A DNA stretch of 25,963 nucleotides from Methanomassiliicoccaceae archaeon UBA328 (GCA_002506905.1 DAYM01000006.1:213294-239256); one strand, 5' to 3'. Positions 8,525 through 16,759 are shown, counted from the stretch's first letter. Notes: generated by a model from the letters alone, not told the origin. Program-made: numbers and translations.

Positions 8525-9319
8525 TCATACATTGAATTTGACATCGGGAACGTATGCCGGGGTCCTCTTGTGCTCCATTGCGGCGACCTGCTTCCTGAGC
8601 TCGGCCACCTTCGCCTCCGGGATCCCGACGTCCTTTGCTATCTCCCCGTCCGTCATGGACAGCGCAAAGCCGTTCAGAACATGGTCGAGATCGCGATAGG
8701 TCACTCCCATCTCGCTCTCGTCCGTCTGGCCTTCCCACAGACCCGCGGTCGGGACCTTGTCGATATACTCCTGGGGAACACCGATGATCTTGGCGACCTC
8801 CCAGACCTGCGTCTTGTAAAGGTCCGCCATGGGGACCATGTCCGATGCTCCGTCCCCGAACTTCGTGAAGTATCCCATCATGAGCTCGCTTCTGTTGGAG
8901 GTTCCAACGACCATGTAGTTCCTCTTCTTGGCGTTGTTGAACAGGACGATCATCCTGCACCTGGCAGATATGTTCCCTCTTTCCAGCGGTGCGATATCCT
9001 TCGAGAACAATGCGGCGGTGAAAGCATCCACGGCAGGCTGGATGTCGACCATCTTGTACGTCGTACCCCAAAGCTTGCTGAGATCCCTCGTACCCTTGTA
9101 ATCATCCAACGCAGTGACGGAGGTGGGCATGAAGATGTTCAGTACTCTGTCCGCTCCGATGGCATCCACGCAGAGCTTGGTCACAACGGCGGAATCGATA
9201 CCTCCGCTGAGTCCGACGACCAGACCTTTGCAGCCGGTCCTCTCGACCGCACCTCTGATGAAATCCGTAAGCTTTTCGACGTCCTTTGCATCGATCTCGT
9301 GGAGCTTGTTCTCTGCCAT
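8525..9319 (-). CDS. nadE: Ammonia-type NAD+ synthetase NadE
   Basis: NadE makes NAD+ from nicotinate adenine dinucleotide, ATP and a nitrogen donor. The 264-residue product has the PP-loop SGGIDSA at residues 38-44. It also has GTSNRSELMMGYFTKFGDGASD and PTAGLWEGQTDE, all diagnostic. It lacks the N-terminal glutaminase domain, so it is of the short, ammonia-using form. A TATA element (CTTATTTCTA, 9342-9351) lies about 27 bases before the ATG and no Shine-Dalgarno is seen, which suggests a leaderless mRNA. A nitrilase-type amidase gene starts 83 bases away on the other strand and might supply ammonia. Confidence 0.96.
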   Translation of the reverse strand: MAENKLHEIDAKDVEKLTDFIRGAVERTGCKGLVVGLSGGIDSAVVTKLCVDAIGADRVLNIFMPTSVTALDDYKGTRDLSKLWGTTYKMVDIQPAVDAFTAALFSKDIAPLERGNISARCRMIVLFNNAKKRNYMVVGTSNRSELMMGYFTKFGDGASDMVPMADLYKTQVWEVAKIIGVPQEYIDKVPTAGLWEGQTDESEMGVTYRDLDHVLNGFALSMTDGEIAKDVGIPEAKVAELRKQVAAMEHKRTPAYVPDVKFNV

Positions 9320-9341
9320 GCGTTCTGTATCCCGCTGTAGA

Positions 9342-9379
9342 TAGAAATAAGTTGGTCCTTCCGAACGGCAGAGTTATAC
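9342..9379. promoter_or_regulatory. Divergent promoters of nadE and the amidase gene
   Basis: On the minus strand CTTATTTCTA (9342-9351) serves nadE. On the plus strand TTATAC (9374-9379) is centred 26 bases before the ATG at 9403. Both genes lack Shine-Dalgarno elements, so both mRNAs are probably leaderless. Confidence 0.5.
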
Positions 9380-9402
9380 GCCGTCCCCGCATCTCCCGTG
9401 GC

Positions 9403-10173
9403 ATGAGTGTGAAGATAGCCATGTGTCAGGTACGCTCCACCGTCGGAGACGTGGGACTGAACCTCGACAGGATCCTGAGTACGATATCCCAAGTGAACGC
9501 AGATGTCTACGTCTTCCCGGAACTGTTCCTTACAGGTTACGGCGCGGATTACGGATCTTTGAAGGAAGATGTCGAGATGGCCCTGAACAAGCTCACACTC
9601 TGGTGTTCGGAGAAGGATATAGCCATCGCCGTCGGCGCTCCCATGTACATCAAAGATACGATCAGGAACTCGCTGTACTTCGTCACGCAGAGCTCCACCA
9701 TCCGTTATGACAAACTGTATCTGGCTAAGTTCGGAATATATTCCGAACGTGTATTCAGACAGGGAAGCAGACCGGTCATCGCCGAATTCAAAGGAATGAG
9801 GTTCGGACTGTCCATATGCTACGATATCTTCTTCCCGGAGATCTTCAGATTCTACGCCGTGAACGGTGCCGATGTGAACATCTGCATCTCAGCATCGGCG
9901 GAGCCTTCGAGGGAATTCTTCGAAAGGGTCGCTCCCGCAAGATCGCTGGAGAACGTCATTTATACCGTATTCGTGAACAACGTCGGAGCGTTCGGGGATA
10001 CGGAATTCTTCGGACATTCCCGTCTCATCGGACCTATCGGCAATACCGTTTCGGAAGCGGATGAGAAGGAATGCATAAAGTGCGTCTGCGTCGACGGAGA
10101 GGTCGTCCGCAATGCGAGGAAGATCAGGACGCACATGAGCGACCTGAGATCGGATATCGACTGGCACGTCTGA
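9403..10173 (+). CDS. Carbon-nitrogen hydrolase (nitrilase-type amidase)
   Basis: The 256-residue product is a nitrilase-superfamily amidase with the full catalytic triad. Glu40 is in FPELFLTGYG, Lys104 in YDKLYL, and Cys139 in SICYDIFFPE. The opening (KIAMCQVRSTVGDVGLNLDRIL) closely resembles the glutaminase domain fused to NadE in bacteria, more than the ureidopropionase or plain nitrilase types. It is divergent from nadE, so it may be the detached glutaminase for NAD synthesis; this is inference. Other amide substrates remain possible. The ATG at 9403 is chosen because the family begins here and a TATA element lies 26 bases upstream. Confidence 0.88.
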   Translation: MSVKIAMCQVRSTVGDVGLNLDRILSTISQVNADVYVFPELFLTGYGADYGSLKEDVEMALNKLTLWCSEKDIAIAVGAPMYIKDTIRNSLYFVTQSSTIRYDKLYLAKFGIYSERVFRQGSRPVIAEFKGMRFGLSICYDIFFPEIFRFYAVNGADVNICISASAEPSREFFERVAPARSLENVIYTVFVNNVGAFGDTEFFGHSRLIGPIGNTVSEADEKECIKCVCVDGEVVRNARKIRTHMSDLRSDIDWHV

Positions 10174-11994
10174 TCAGTACTCGCCGAGATCGCTCAGGGT
10201 TATGTATCTGGCATCAAGCCATTTCGCAAGTTTTACGGCATCCTTCTTGCCGAGTCCGTCACTGGTATCGATGACCGTCCACTCCGTGTTCGGGATGTGC
10301 ATGATCTTGGTTATCTTCTTGAGCTCCGAGACCGGGACCTTTCCCTTCTCGGCCGCCACGTTGCCCTGACCGTCGGTTATGATCACCACGTAGCACCTCT
10401 CGTCGGGATGTTTCCTCAGATAGTTGATGAGGTATGCCCTTGCTTCCAGCAAAGCACTGTTCAATGGTGTGGAATCGCCTGTCGGTGTATGTGCCAGAGT
10501 ATCGCAGATCGTCTCTACGGAACGTGTGAACGGAACGGCAAGATCGACCCTGTCCGCCCTGAACGTCATCAGACCGGCCTTGTCCCTCTTCACATAGTTC
10601 TCCTTCAGCATGGAACGGATGGCGCCCTGGACCACGTCCATCATGCGCCCGACCACCTGGGAACCGCTCACATCCGCCATGAACAGGAACGAACAGCGGT
10701 CGCGTCTGACCCTGACCTTCTCGCGGATATCCTGCGGCTCTATCGCGATGCTCAGACCCTTGTGGTCGCGTGTCCTCTGATACGGAGCGGCGACACGTAC
10801 GGTGGCATCGAATGCGGGATCGGCTGTCTTTCCGTTCGGCACCCTTGCCCTGACATATCTCCCGGAATTGTTCTTCTGGGTTATCTCCGCCCTCTTCTTT
10901 ATTCCGACCATCTCGTGAAGGCGTATCGACTCGAATTCTACGAGTTCGTTTATGATCTCGACGGTGTCGAGACAGATGTCGTCCTTCTCCTCTTTGGGCT
11001 GTTCGGCAGGCCGCGGTTCGGCCGTGGAATGGGTGACGATTATGGTATCGACGTCCAGTTCGTCGGCGTTAGTCTCCACCTCGACCTCCTTCCTCACATC
11101 GATACCGTCGTCCTCCTGTTCCTCTTCTTCGATGATGTCCCCGGGATCCGCTTTCCTGTGCGAAAGGCACATGATGGCCGCCTCGCGGATATCGTCCTCC
11201 GCGATAGAGTTCCTTCCGTCCAGAGCAGCCAATGCCCTTGCTACCTTTGCGGCAGCTATATCCCCGCGGTATCCGCGGATGTTGAGCTCCGAACATATGC
11301 GGGAGATCTTGTCCGTCTCCCTGTTGGTGATCCTTATCTTCGGCAACAATTCTCTGGCACTGTCGATATTCCTGCGGATCTCTTCATCCGATGACCTGCC
11401 TTCCCGGGTATCCTTCCCGACCAGATCCATACTCAGAGAGACTATGTCCGCCCTGACCTCGGAATCTTCCTCCGTGAAGATCGTGACGCAGATATCGAAA
11501 CGGTCTGATACTGTAGGGGACAGTTCCTTCTCGGAGGGATCCATCGTCGCCAGGACCGTCGTATGCAAAGGATATTCGGCGGAGATCCCCTCCCTTTCGA
11601 TCTTGATCCTTTCCGATATAACCGATTCCAGGATGTCGGAGGAGGCCTTCGGGTTCAGAAGATTGATGTTGTCTATGTACAGAAGATTGCCGTCGGCGCG
11701 GCGCAGGATCCCTTTGGAGGCAACGGTATGCCCTTCGACTATGGCCTTCTCGATATCTATTCCGCCGAAGAGTTGGTCGTCTGTGACATTCTGGGGAACA
11801 TCGATCACGTATCTGTCGGAGATGCTGTCGGCAAAGGACCTTACAAGAACACTTTTCGCAGTGCCCGGAGGACCTTTGATCAATACTCCTTTGATGGTAT
11901 CGTCGACCGCCGCGCACATAAGCGCCCTTTTGGCGCGCCCGAGACCTATCACGGAGGAGAACGGCAATCCCGTTCTCAGAGTGCGTTGAGACAT
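10174..11994 (-). CDS. Magnesium-chelatase D-like AAA+ / VWA protein
   Basis: The 606-residue product has an AAA+ domain at about 1-290 with Walker A GPPGTAKS near residue 41. Walker B reads LLYIDNINLL, with Asn where active ATPases have Glu, as in ChlD/BchD subunits. An acidic linker (EEEEQEDDG) follows. A C-terminal von Willebrand A domain runs from about residue 410 with the metal site DVSGSQ. It overlaps chlI by 19 bases and is co-transcribed with it. Together they resemble the motor of a metal chelatase. No large chelatase subunit (CobN/ChlH type) is in the window, so the metal and tetrapyrrole are not shown; cobalt or another tetrapyrrole metal is plausible given the cbi genes 4 kb away. 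Confidence 0.88.
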   Translation of the reverse strand: MSQRTLRTGLPFSSVIGLGRAKRALMCAAVDDTIKGVLIKGPPGTAKSVLVRSFADSISDRYVIDVPQNVTDDQLFGGIDIEKAIVEGHTVASKGILRRADGNLLYIDNINLLNPKASSDILESVISERIKIEREGISAEYPLHTTVLATMDPSEKELSPTVSDRFDICVTIFTEEDSEVRADIVSLSMDLVGKDTREGRSSDEEIRRNIDSARELLPKIRITNRETDKISRICSELNIRGYRGDIAAAKVARALAALDGRNSIAEDDIREAAIMCLSHRKADPGDIIEEEEQEDDGIDVRKEVEVETNADELDVDTIIVTHSTAEPRPAEQPKEEKDDICLDTVEIINELVEFESIRLHEMVGIKKRAEITQKNNSGRYVRARVPNGKTADPAFDATVRVAAPYQRTRDHKGLSIAIEPQDIREKVRVRRDRCSFLFMADVSGSQVVGRMMDVVQGAIRSMLKENYVKRDKAGLMTFRADRVDLAVPFTRSVETICDTLAHTPTGDSTPLNSALLEARAYLINYLRKHPDERCYVVIITDGQGNVAAEKGKVPVSELKKITKIMHIPNTEWTVIDTSDGLGKKDAVKLAKWLDARYITLSDLGEY

Positions 11995-13004
11995 TCTGCC
12001 AACTCTCTTCTGTCGAACTTGGTGTCTTCGAAGGGTTTCCTCTTGATACGGTGGACCAGCACCATCGGGGCGACCGCGGCGATATCGTCCTTGATGACCT
12101 CCGTCCTGCCCTCGTATGCGGCGTTTGCCCTTGCGGCCCTTACCAATGTGATGTCCGCCCTGTGCCCTTCCATGTCGAAATGCAGAGCGACCTCGGATGC
12201 CATGACCACGATATTCCTGTCGACCCTGACCGAACAGAGCAGTTTGCGGGCTTCGACCAGACGTCTGCGGATGGCATCCGTCTCTATCTCGTAATCTGCG
12301 GTGAAACCTGTCGGATCGTCATCGAAAGCCATTCTGCGCAGGATCACCTCGGACCTCTGTTTCGTGTCCCTCTCGCTCTGTATCTCGGCGCAGAGTCCGA
12401 ATCTGTCCAACAGCTGGGGTCTGAGTTCCCCCTCTTCGGGGTTCATCGAACCAACTAGAATGAATTTAGACGGGTGGGAGAAGGATACTCCTTCCCTTTC
12501 GACATAGTTCACGCCCATTGCGGCGGAATCCAGCAAAAGGTCCACGATGTGGTCTTCTAGAAGATTGACCTCGTCCACATAGAGAAGATTCCCGTTCGCT
12601 TGCGCCAGAACGCCGGGTTCGAATCTCTTCTTACCGGTACGCAGAACGTTCTCCAGGTCCAATGTACCTGCAACACGGTCCTCGGTCGCACTCAGCGGAA
12701 GTTCGATAACCTTCATGGGAACGGTCTCCGTCTCGTAATCGCCGGAAGCATATTTCTCCGAGCATTCGGCACAGAGCTTGTCCGGATGGGACGGATCGCA
12801 GTTGAAAGGGCATCCTTTCATCACCGTTACCTGCGGCAATACCTGCGTCAGCGACCTTACCGTTGTCGACTTTGCTGTCCCCTTCTCACCTCTGATCAGG
12901 ACCCCGCCTATTCCGGGATCCACAATATTCAGTAAAAGGGCGCGTTTCATGTCGCGCTGACCTACGATCGCTGCAAAGGGAAACATCATTCTACTTATCG
13001 ACAT
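11976..13004 (-). CDS. Magnesium-chelatase I-like AAA+ ATPase
   Basis: The 342-residue product is a ChlI/BchI-type ATPase. It has Walker A GEKGTAKST, the cysteine-rich insert CPFNCDP...CAEC typical of the family, Walker B LLYVDEVNLL, the sensor GSMNPEEGELRPQLLDRFG and the C-terminal lid. The ATPase site looks intact, unlike that of its partner ChlD. The ATG at 13004 is chosen: it has GGAG ten bases upstream, and a TATA element (TATATA near 13075-13080) is well placed for it. The in-frame ATG at 13067 would lie too close to that TATA element. It is first in a two-gene operon with chlD. Confidence 0.9.
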   Translation of the reverse strand: MSISRMMFPFAAIVGQRDMKRALLLNIVDPGIGGVLIRGEKGTAKSTTVRSLTQVLPQVTVMKGCPFNCDPSHPDKLCAECSEKYASGDYETETVPMKVIELPLSATEDRVAGTLDLENVLRTGKKRFEPGVLAQANGNLLYVDEVNLLEDHIVDLLLDSAAMGVNYVEREGVSFSHPSKFILVGSMNPEEGELRPQLLDRFGLCAEIQSERDTKQRSEVILRRMAFDDDPTGFTADYEIETDAIRRRLVEARKLLCSVRVDRNIVVMASEVALHFDMEGHRADITLVRAARANAAYEGRTEVIKDDIAAVAPMVLVHRIKRKPFEDTKFDRRELAECLNAL

Positions 13005-13178
13005 TAGACCACTGCTCCAAGTAATATCTTCCGTCTTTATGAAAGATTGCCGTCTGCTTATCTGCATCTCCCAGTATATATCTCCCTGCCCGACCCTGTT
13101 CCGATCGCGATACGGAATATCTCAAAATAGTCTGAAAATGACCATATAATGCAGAAATCAAAAAACCAACTCAAAAGA

Positions 13179-13187
13179 CTTATAAAG
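13179..13187 (+). promoter_or_regulatory. TATA element of tRNA-Ser
   Basis: CTTATAAAG is centred about 29 bases before the first base of the tRNA-Ser gene. Confidence 0.6.
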
Positions 13188-13211
13188 CATAACCTGTTAG
13201 CCGTGTCCCGA

Positions 13212-13299
13212 GCCGAGATAGTCCAGCCCGGTAAGGCGCGAGCCTGGAAAGCTCGTGGGAACCTTTCCCTCGGGAGTTCAAATCTCCCTCTCGGCGCCA
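13212..13299 (+). tRNA. tRNA-Ser (anticodon GGA)
   Basis: This is a class II tRNA with a long variable arm (GGGAACCTTTCCC). The acceptor is GCCGAGA/TCTCGGC. The anticodon arm CGAGC-CTGGAAA-GCTCG gives anticodon GGA. The T-arm is GGGAG-TTCAAAT-CTCCC. Discriminator G and an encoded CCA follow. No intron is seen. Confidence 0.97.
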
Positions 13300-13337
13300 T
13301 TTACCATTTTATTGAACGACAGCTTGGGCGCTGGCCG

Positions 13338-13757
13338 TCAATGATCCGTGTTCAGAAACTTGAGCGGGGTCATGATCGGCATCGGGGGGTTTCCGTAGCC
13401 TTTCTCCGTCAATGACAGCACGATACCAGCCCCTTTCCTTCCCGCCGAGCACAGCATGACGGCCTTCTCGAAATCCCTCATTCCCGAATTCACGGCACTC
13501 ATGATGTCCTCCACATCCACGTCCAAAGGTTCCACGAATCTCATGAACCTCGTGACCACCGCTCTGAACGCATCATCGCCGCCTTCCCTCCTGGACGCAA
13601 TATGGTATATCCTATCGATGCAGAAGACGGAGCAATATCTTTCGAGCGTCTCGCCTGACATGATATTGATCAGCGCCTCGAGCTCTGCCGCGAATTCCGA
13701 CCTGTCGAATAGGAAGGCCATCACCAATTCCGTGTCAAGATAGACCCGGATCGGCAA
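13338..13757 (-). CDS. PIN-domain protein (VapC-like toxin), active site partly degenerate
   Basis: The 139-residue product looks like a PIN-domain RNase toxin. It starts with IRVYLDTELVMAFLFDR (Asp8). The middle has the acidic DFEKAVMLCSAGRKGAGIVLS (Asp95). It ends with the typical PMPIMTPLKFL. The usual TRNxxDF that carries the last acidic residue reads SLTEKGY here, so catalysis may be weakened or lost. The start overlaps the upstream antitoxin by 37 bases, as in many toxin-antitoxin pairs. Family assignment rests on pattern, and no target RNA can be named. Confidence 0.72.
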   Translation of the reverse strand: MPIRVYLDTELVMAFLFDRSEFAAELEALINIMSGETLERYCSVFCIDRIYHIASRREGGDDAFRAVVTRFMRFVEPLDVDVEDIMSAVNSGMRDFEKAVMLCSAGRKGAGIVLSLTEKGYGNPPMPIMTPLKFLNTDH

Positions 13758-13951
13758 GCACCATCACCGGCCTTGGCCTCCTCTACCTTGAACACTCCGC
13801 AAAGGGAGCCTACAGCCTCCGAAAGCGAATCCGCGGTGTTTGTCACCGTGGCCACTGCCCTGCTGTGCCTGGTTATGATCACGTCCTCTCTGGACGAGAT
13901 GTCCGGGCAATACATCATATTCGATCTGAAATCCGATACTGAAACGAACAT
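13721..13951 (-). CDS. Phd/YefM-type antitoxin
   Basis: The 76-residue product opens with MFVSVSDFRSNM and continues with REDVIITRHSRAVATV. This is the compact N-terminal DNA-binding and dimerisation fold of Phd/YefM antitoxins. The C-terminal part would bind the PIN protein encoded just downstream. The ATG at 13951 is preferred over an upstream one at 14005 because GAGG sits three bases before it and the family begins here. Such antitoxins usually repress their own promoter. The operon is only these two genes. Confidence 0.75.
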   Translation of the reverse strand: MFVSVSDFRSNMMYCPDISSREDVIITRHSRAVATVTNTADSLSEAVGSLCGVFKVEEAKAGDGACRSGSILTRNW

Positions 13952-14005
13952 TTTCCTCACTCCGAAAAAAAGGTTTTTTAAAAGGTTTGATTGAAGAATA
14001 AACAC

Positions 14006-15794
14006 TCAGACTTCGTTGCTCACTGCGGCCTTTCCCACTTCCCCCGTTCTTACTCTGACCGCTCCGGCGACATTGTAGATGAATATCTTTCCATCACCGA
14101 CCGATCCGGTGTATATCGCCTGCTTGGTGGTGTTCATGACCTTGTCCAGAGGGATGTCTCCGACCACGATCTCCACCTTGATCTTGGGCAGGAGCGTGCT
14201 TTCCATCTCGACACCGCGGCATATCGTGGTCTGGCCCTTCTGGGCCCCGTATCCTTCCACGTATGTGATCGTCATTCCGGTGACGCCAATGGCGTCCATT
14301 CTCTCCTTCAGTATTCCGAGCTTGTTGCGGCCGGTGATGATCACGACCTTCTTCAGACCGGAACCCTCGGGCTCGCTGTAATCCGTGACCTGTATTCCGG
14401 GAGATTCCGACGGACCCATGGGCTGTACGGGAAGTCCGAGCTCGGATTCCTCGTGCACGATATGGAGATCGGGGACCATACCCGAATACGCGTTCGCCAG
14501 TCCGTGCTCTGTAAGGTCCAGACCCGAAAGTTCCTCTTCCTCGGAAACACGGAGTCCGACGGTGTGCTTCAGAACGAAGAACACCGTACCCATGCATATC
14601 ACGGTCCATGCGCCGATGGCCAACATACCCAGTACCTGAATGCCGAGAAGGTCCAAGCCTCCTCCGTACAACAGACCCGCCACTCCTGAGAAGCAATCGG
14701 GATTTGCCAGGAATCCCACCGAGAGGATACCTACTATACTCGAAAGTCCGTGGACGGCGAATGCTCCGACAGGGTCGTCGATCTTGAGCTTCTTCTCTAC
14801 AAATTCGGCTCCGAAGACGACGACCACTCCTGCGATCAGCCCGATGATGACCGCTCCGTAGTAGTCAACGGCCGCACAGCCGGCACAGATCGCCACCAAT
14901 CCGGCCAGACATCCGTTCAATGTGAACGAAACATCGGGGTGTCCGTATCTGACCCAGGTCGTGACCATCGCCCCTATCGTACCGCAGGCTGCGGCAAGAC
15001 AGGTTATCAGAAGCACTTCGGACGTCAATGTTCCCAATTCAAAGGTCGAAACTCCCAGTGACGAACCTCCGTTGAACCCAAACCATCCGAACCAGAGGAT
15101 GAACACACCCAATGCGGCGATTGTCAGGTTATGACCCGGCATTGCCACCGGCGTTCCGTCCTTCTTGTACTTTCCGATACGTGGTCCGAGGAAGAATGCT
15201 CCGAGAAGGGCTGTGATACCTCCGACCATATGGACCGCCGTCGATCCTGCAAATCGACATATCCCATGTTGAAGAGCCAGCCGTCGCCGCTCCAGACCCA
15301 GTGACAGACCACCGGGTAGACAAATGCACATATCGTGATCGAGTAGAGGATGTATGAAGAGAACTTGGTACGTTCTGCCATTCCTCCCGAAACGATAGTT
15401 GCGGTCGCACCTGCGAATACCAGCTGGAACAGGATGTATGCTCCGGATGTGTATCCGTTGGATAGGTCAGTATGTGAAAGGAACAGATCCGGGAATCCAA
15501 TGAAACCAAGACCTGCTACGTCAGTTCCGTATGCAAAGCTGCAGCCCACAGCCATGAACACGACCGTTGCAAAGGCCATGTCAAGGGTATTCTTCATGAT
15601 ATGTTTCCGGCATTCTTCGCTCTGGTGAATCCTGATTCGACCATGGCAAAACCGGCTTGCATGAAAAATACCAATGCTGCTGCTAACAGAAGCCAGACAG
15701 TGTCAATCGCATTGTAAGATGCGATCGCGTCCAGCGAATCCAGCAATTGATATCCGTATGGTGCTAACAATATTATGTCACCAATTGCTGTCAT
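14006..15794 (-). pseudogene. Ammonium transporter fused to a PII (GlnK) domain, two apparent frameshifts
   Basis: Three frames join into one Amt-PII protein. The first (from ATG 15794) covers the first helices up to FTRAKNAGNI, then is lost at 15598-15599. The second resumes at MKNTLDMAFATVVF and ends after GWLFNMGYVD at 15251-15253. The third carries FAGSTAVHMVGG through DPVGAFAVHG (both pore histidines), the C-terminal GLDLTEHGLANAY and, after a linker, a PII domain of about 110 residues (below about 14350). Each break is repaired by adding one base, and the second is in a T-run, so sequencing error is as likely as decay. The PII T-loop reads EGYGAQKGQTTICRGVEM, with Met where the uridylylated Tyr51 would be. 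A fused PII would gate its own channel. A shared palindrome lies at the promoter. Confidence 0.82.
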
Positions 15795-15824
15795 GAAATA
15801 AATGTATATAACAATTTTGATTTA

Positions 15825-15840
15825 TTAGACATTTGTCTAA
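15825..15840. promoter_or_regulatory. Palindromic operator upstream of the ammonium transporter
   Basis: TTAGACATTTGTCTAA is an inverted repeat of two 7-bp arms around TT. It overlaps a TATA-like TAATAAA about 30 bases before the amt ATG. The same core occurs at 16400-16413 before the neighbouring membrane protein gene. This suggests one repressor, perhaps nitrogen-responsive. The motif differs from the NrpR site GGAA-N8-TTCC described in Methanococcus. Confidence 0.6.
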
Positions 15841-16002
15841 TCATAAATCACATAAATAGATGTATAGATGACTAAATAATCTATATATTGGACATCAAAT
15901 GAACAAACATCCTTCAGACGGATGGACAGGAAAACAATAATGGGAAAAAGAAAAACGGTTTATCCTCAAACTCAGAGGACGTCGGGATCCGGGATCGATA
16001 TT

Positions 16003-16358
16003 TCATGCGGCCGCGTCGAAATACTGTCTTGTGAACCCGACAGACCATGAAAGGACTATCATCATATCCAAGACAACCGCCATGATCCACATGATATCCG
16101 CGGTCTCCAGGTAAGCCATTACCAGATATCCAGCAAACAGCAGAAGAGCTGCCAATGTCAGATGCCATGCATACCACTTTCTGAGAGTGACCAGCTTTCC
16201 GCACACCAAACAGACGATTCCTATTGCCAATGTTATCACAGAGAAAACGGGATACGATGCGCCGACCGCTGCTATATATATACCAAGAACACGCCCGCTA
16301 TTGCGAATGTGATCTGCAGTATGCGAACGATCAGAGGCTTATCATACATGAAGCTCAT
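16003..16358 (-). pseudogene. Small four-helix membrane protein, apparent frameshift
   Basis: From ATG 16358, 28 codons encode MSFMYDKPLIVRILQITFAI... and then reach TAG at 16272-16274, inside a TATATATATA run. One base added there joins the frame to AAVGASYPVFSVITLAIG and on to the stop at 16003. The result is a protein of about 117 residues with four hydrophobic helices. Without repair, a GTG at 16239 could start a 78-residue version. I do not recognise the family. It lies beside amt and shares its operator, so a role in ammonium handling is possible. Reading TAG as pyrrolysine does not help, because that frame ends 12 codons later with no hydrophobic character. Confidence 0.55.
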
Positions 16359-16398
16359 AGACGGTCTTAGTTCATTTAACTATTAATACATTATTATA

Positions 16399-16414
16399 AT
16401 AGACAAATGTCTAA
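16399..16414. promoter_or_regulatory. Second copy of the TAGACA-N2-TGTCTA operator
   Basis: TAGACAAATGTCTA (16400-16413) is a perfect 14-bp palindrome. Its core is identical to the one upstream of amt, and it abuts the AT-rich TTATAATAA promoter element of the small membrane protein gene. Confidence 0.6.
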
Positions 16415-16549
16415 TGAATATTCAAATTTAAGATGAAGTTAGAACGTTCGAGATGATCTTCAAAACAGACCGTCCCATTATAAGGATCAACTGAAACGAA
16501 TGCGAAATGCCAGATGAAAGTTGAAAATATCAAAAATAGGTCCTTCAGT

Positions 16550-16573
16550 GACCCGCATGTTTCCGCGCGGGTC
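16550..16573 (-). terminator. Hairpin downstream of the 34-residue ORF
   Basis: GACCCGC and GCGGGTC form a perfect 7-bp stem with a 10-base loop. Read leftwards it is followed by a T-rich tract (CTATTTTTGATATTTTC). It lies about 50 bases after the stop of the small ORF. Confidence 0.45.
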
Positions 16574-16625
16574 GCCGGAGAACCGAATTGTTTACATCGG
16601 CCGAGACACAGCAGTGTCCGCCCGA

Positions 16626-16730
16626 TCAGTGTTTCTTTTGGGTCTGCGAAGGTGTGGCTGCAGGCGCACTCGTGTGGGCTGCCTTTGCCTGAGCATCTTC
16701 GTGGCGACGCTCTTTGTTGTGTTTTCCCAT
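16626..16730 (-). CDS. Small basic/polar protein, 34 residues, unknown
   Basis: The predicted peptide starts MGKHNKERRHEDAQAKAAH and ends TPSQTQKKH. It is charged and rich in His, Lys, Ala and Gln, with no hydrophobic segment. The support is positional: a strong TATATATA (16752-16759) is centred 26 bases before the ATG, the same leaderless spacing as several genes in this window, and a hairpin with a T-rich tail follows. I recognise no family. Nucleic acid binding is possible from its charge but not shown. It could instead be a small RNA with a chance frame. Confidence 0.5.
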   Translation of the reverse strand: MGKHNKERRHEDAQAKAAHTSAPAATPSQTQKKH

Positions 16731-16751
16731 GATTGAATGTATTTGTGTTTC

Positions 16752-16759
16752 TATATATA
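16752..16759 (-). promoter_or_regulatory. TATA element of the 34-residue ORF
   Basis: TATATATA is centred 26 bases before the ATG at 16730, with no Shine-Dalgarno, which predicts a leaderless transcript. Confidence 0.55.

Noticed and set aside
16272..16274. TAG in the small membrane protein gene read as pyrrolysine
   Set aside because: The frame after the TAG is polar and stops 12 codons later, while the hydrophobic continuation is in another frame, so a base loss explains it better.
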